Shown: in pieces, positions 13,247 through 13,987 of the stretch
How the letters are laid out: each line of letters starts with the position of its first letter
Numbering within the stretch: the stretch's first letter is position 1
Source of the DNA: Cyanobacteria bacterium NC_groundwater_1444_Ag_S-0.65um_54_12
Lineage (GTDB): Bacteria; Cyanobacteriota; Sericytochromatia; S15B-MN24; VGJW01
Assembly (NCBI GenBank): GCA_016267585.1
Contig: JACQUT010000065.1
Span: 1-13,987, forward strand
Length of the DNA stretch: 13,987 bases
Direction: 5' to 3'
Translations under genes and position numbers: made by a program
The notes under the pieces: generated by a model
Told to the model about the DNA's origin: nothing
What the model saw: the letters and a program-made list of their open reading frames with translations, nothing else
The model's database searches: none

Positions 13247-13987
13247 ATGGAGAAGGCCTTCAAAAGCGCGCCTACGCATGAGAAGGAACGGCTAGTTGGT
13301 GATTTCCTCCCTTTAGTAAAAAAAATTGCACGAGGTCTGGCGCGGCGCAGTACGGATCCGGTAGAGGATTTGATACAGGTCGGTTCGATAGGTTTACTTG
13401 AAGCCATCGAACGCTATGAAATTGGCCATAATACTGAATTCAAGACTTATGCGGTTCATTTCATAACCGGCCACATTCGCCATTATCTGCGGGATCGGCA
13501 AAACTTGTTGCGAGGCCCCCGCGTTCTTCAGGAGCTTTCTTATCGCCTTTCGCAAGTTACCTCCAGGCTGACGCAGGAGTTTGGGCGAGAACCTTCTAAC
13601 GCGGAGTTAGCGAAGGCACTTGACGTAACGCTGGAACAGGTGGACGAGGTCAAACTTTACGATCGCCGAGTCACGGTATTGTGGCTCGATCAGGATGGCT
13701 TAGAGGGCGAGGATGATGAGCAGCGTTCTTTGCTGGACAGCCTTTCCGATCCCCGTTTTTCTGGCGAAGCCAAGGATGAGCTAGATGAGCGCTTGGTACT
13801 TACCGAAGCTATGAATCGGTTGCCACCAGCGCAACGTGAACTGCTGGAGCTGCGCTACTTTCAAGATCTCACGCAAGCAGAACTTTCTCGCCGCTTAGGC
13901 ATCTCGCAGATGGAGGTTTGTCGCAGATTGAAAAAAGCGGAAAAACAGCTCCGCACTGTCTTGGCGCCAGCAAGTCGGTTGGGGAAC
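13247..13987 (+). CDS. SigB/SigF-type (group 3) RNA polymerase sigma factor, 3' end outside window
   Basis: The frame is open for 247 residues up to the right edge. Region 2 spans about 15-85, with DLIQVGSIGLLEAIERYE (41-58, core binding) and EFKTYAVHFITGHIRHYLRD (64-83, -10 recognition). Region 3 spans about 93-137 (REPSNAELAKALDVTLEQV). Region 4 spans about 183-236, with LPPAQRELLELRYFQDLTQ and the helix-turn-helix AELSRRLGISQMEVCRRLKK. There is no region 1.1 and the N-terminus is short, as in SigB/SigF/SigG and cyanobacterial group 3 factors. Since region 4 is nearly complete, little is missing. ATG 13247 has GGAG nine nucleotides upstream; GTG 13232 is also in frame. It is divergent from the membrane-protein gene. 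No anti-sigma gene is visible. Confidence 0.92.
   Translation, partial: MEKAFKSAPTHEKERLVGDFLPLVKKIARGLARRSTDPVEDLIQVGSIGLLEAIERYEIGHNTEFKTYAVHFITGHIRHYLRDRQNLLRGPRVLQELSYRLSQVTSRLTQEFGREPSNAELAKALDVTLEQVDEVKLYDRRVTVLWLDQDGLEGEDDEQRSLLDSLSDPRFSGEAKDELDERLVLTEAMNRLPPAQRELLELRYFQDLTQAELSRRLGISQMEVCRRLKKAEKQLRTVLAPASRLGN

Noticed and set aside
13204..13281. 25-codon upstream frame overlapping the sigma factor start
   Set aside because: There is no ribosome binding site before its ATG and no recognisable composition; the overlapping sigma frame is well supported.
1..13987. CRISPR arrays, tRNA or rRNA genes, insertion sequences
   Set aside because: I found no spaced direct repeats, tRNA cloverleaf, rRNA segments or transposase motifs on reading both strands.

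Overview
The window is about 14 kb of bacterial DNA of roughly balanced GC content. Almost all of it is one long minus-strand gene cluster for nucleotide-sugar and surface-polysaccharide synthesis. A small unrecognised membrane protein lies upstream of the cluster, and a plus-strand sigma factor diverges at the right edge. Two features hint at a cyanobacterial or related non-photosynthetic (Vampirovibrionia/Melainabacteria-like) host: a SigB/SigF-type sigma factor, and an excess of the cyanobacterial HIP1 octamer GCGATCGC (four exact copies by eye, about 0.2 expected by chance). This placement is an inference; there is no rRNA or other marker gene here.

Layout in the direction of transcription, right to left: (1) 13247-13987 (+), sigma factor, cut by the window edge, behind a promoter-like element and a leader with competing hairpins. 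(2) 12131-12898 (-), unrecognised protein with two predicted membrane segments and a Pro/Thr-rich tail. (3) A C-rich tract and a 12-bp inverted repeat. (4) Ten tightly packed minus-strand genes: nucleotide-sugar 6-dehydrogenase (WbpA-like), Gfo/Idh/MocA 3-dehydrogenase (WbpB/WlbA-like), hexapeptide N-acetyltransferase (WbpD/WlbB-like), non-hydrolysing UDP-sugar 2-epimerase (WbpI/WecB-like), FAD-dependent 2-hydroxyglutarate oxidase (LhgO-like), extended SDR epimerase/dehydratase, DegT/DnrJ/EryC1 aminotransferase, class I SAM methyltransferase, AsnB-type glutamine amidotransferase, and a PEP-synthase-like enzyme that runs off the left edge. Most junctions are overlaps or gaps of 0-6 nt, so one polycistronic, translationally coupled transcript is likely.

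The genes fit the known route UDP-GlcNAc -> UDP-GlcNAcA -> 3-keto -> 3-amino -> 3-acetamido -> UDP-ManNAc3NAcA (WbpA, B, E, D, I of Pseudomonas aeruginosa and Wlb of Bordetella). The 3-aminotransferase step is uncertain, because the only aminotransferase present looks more like the perosamine/ArnB-type group. WbpB/WlbA enzymes regenerate their bound NAD by reducing 2-oxoglutarate to 2-hydroxyglutarate. An LhgO-like oxidase in the same operon could therefore oxidise that by-product back to 2-oxoglutarate and close the cycle. Downstream, the AsnB protein could turn a uronic acid into a uronamide. The PEP-synthase-like protein resembles the group that includes the Campylobacter Cj1418 glutamine kinase, so a phosphoramidate or related decoration is worth testing. 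No glycosyltransferase, flippase or polymerase lies inside the window, so the locus must continue to the left.
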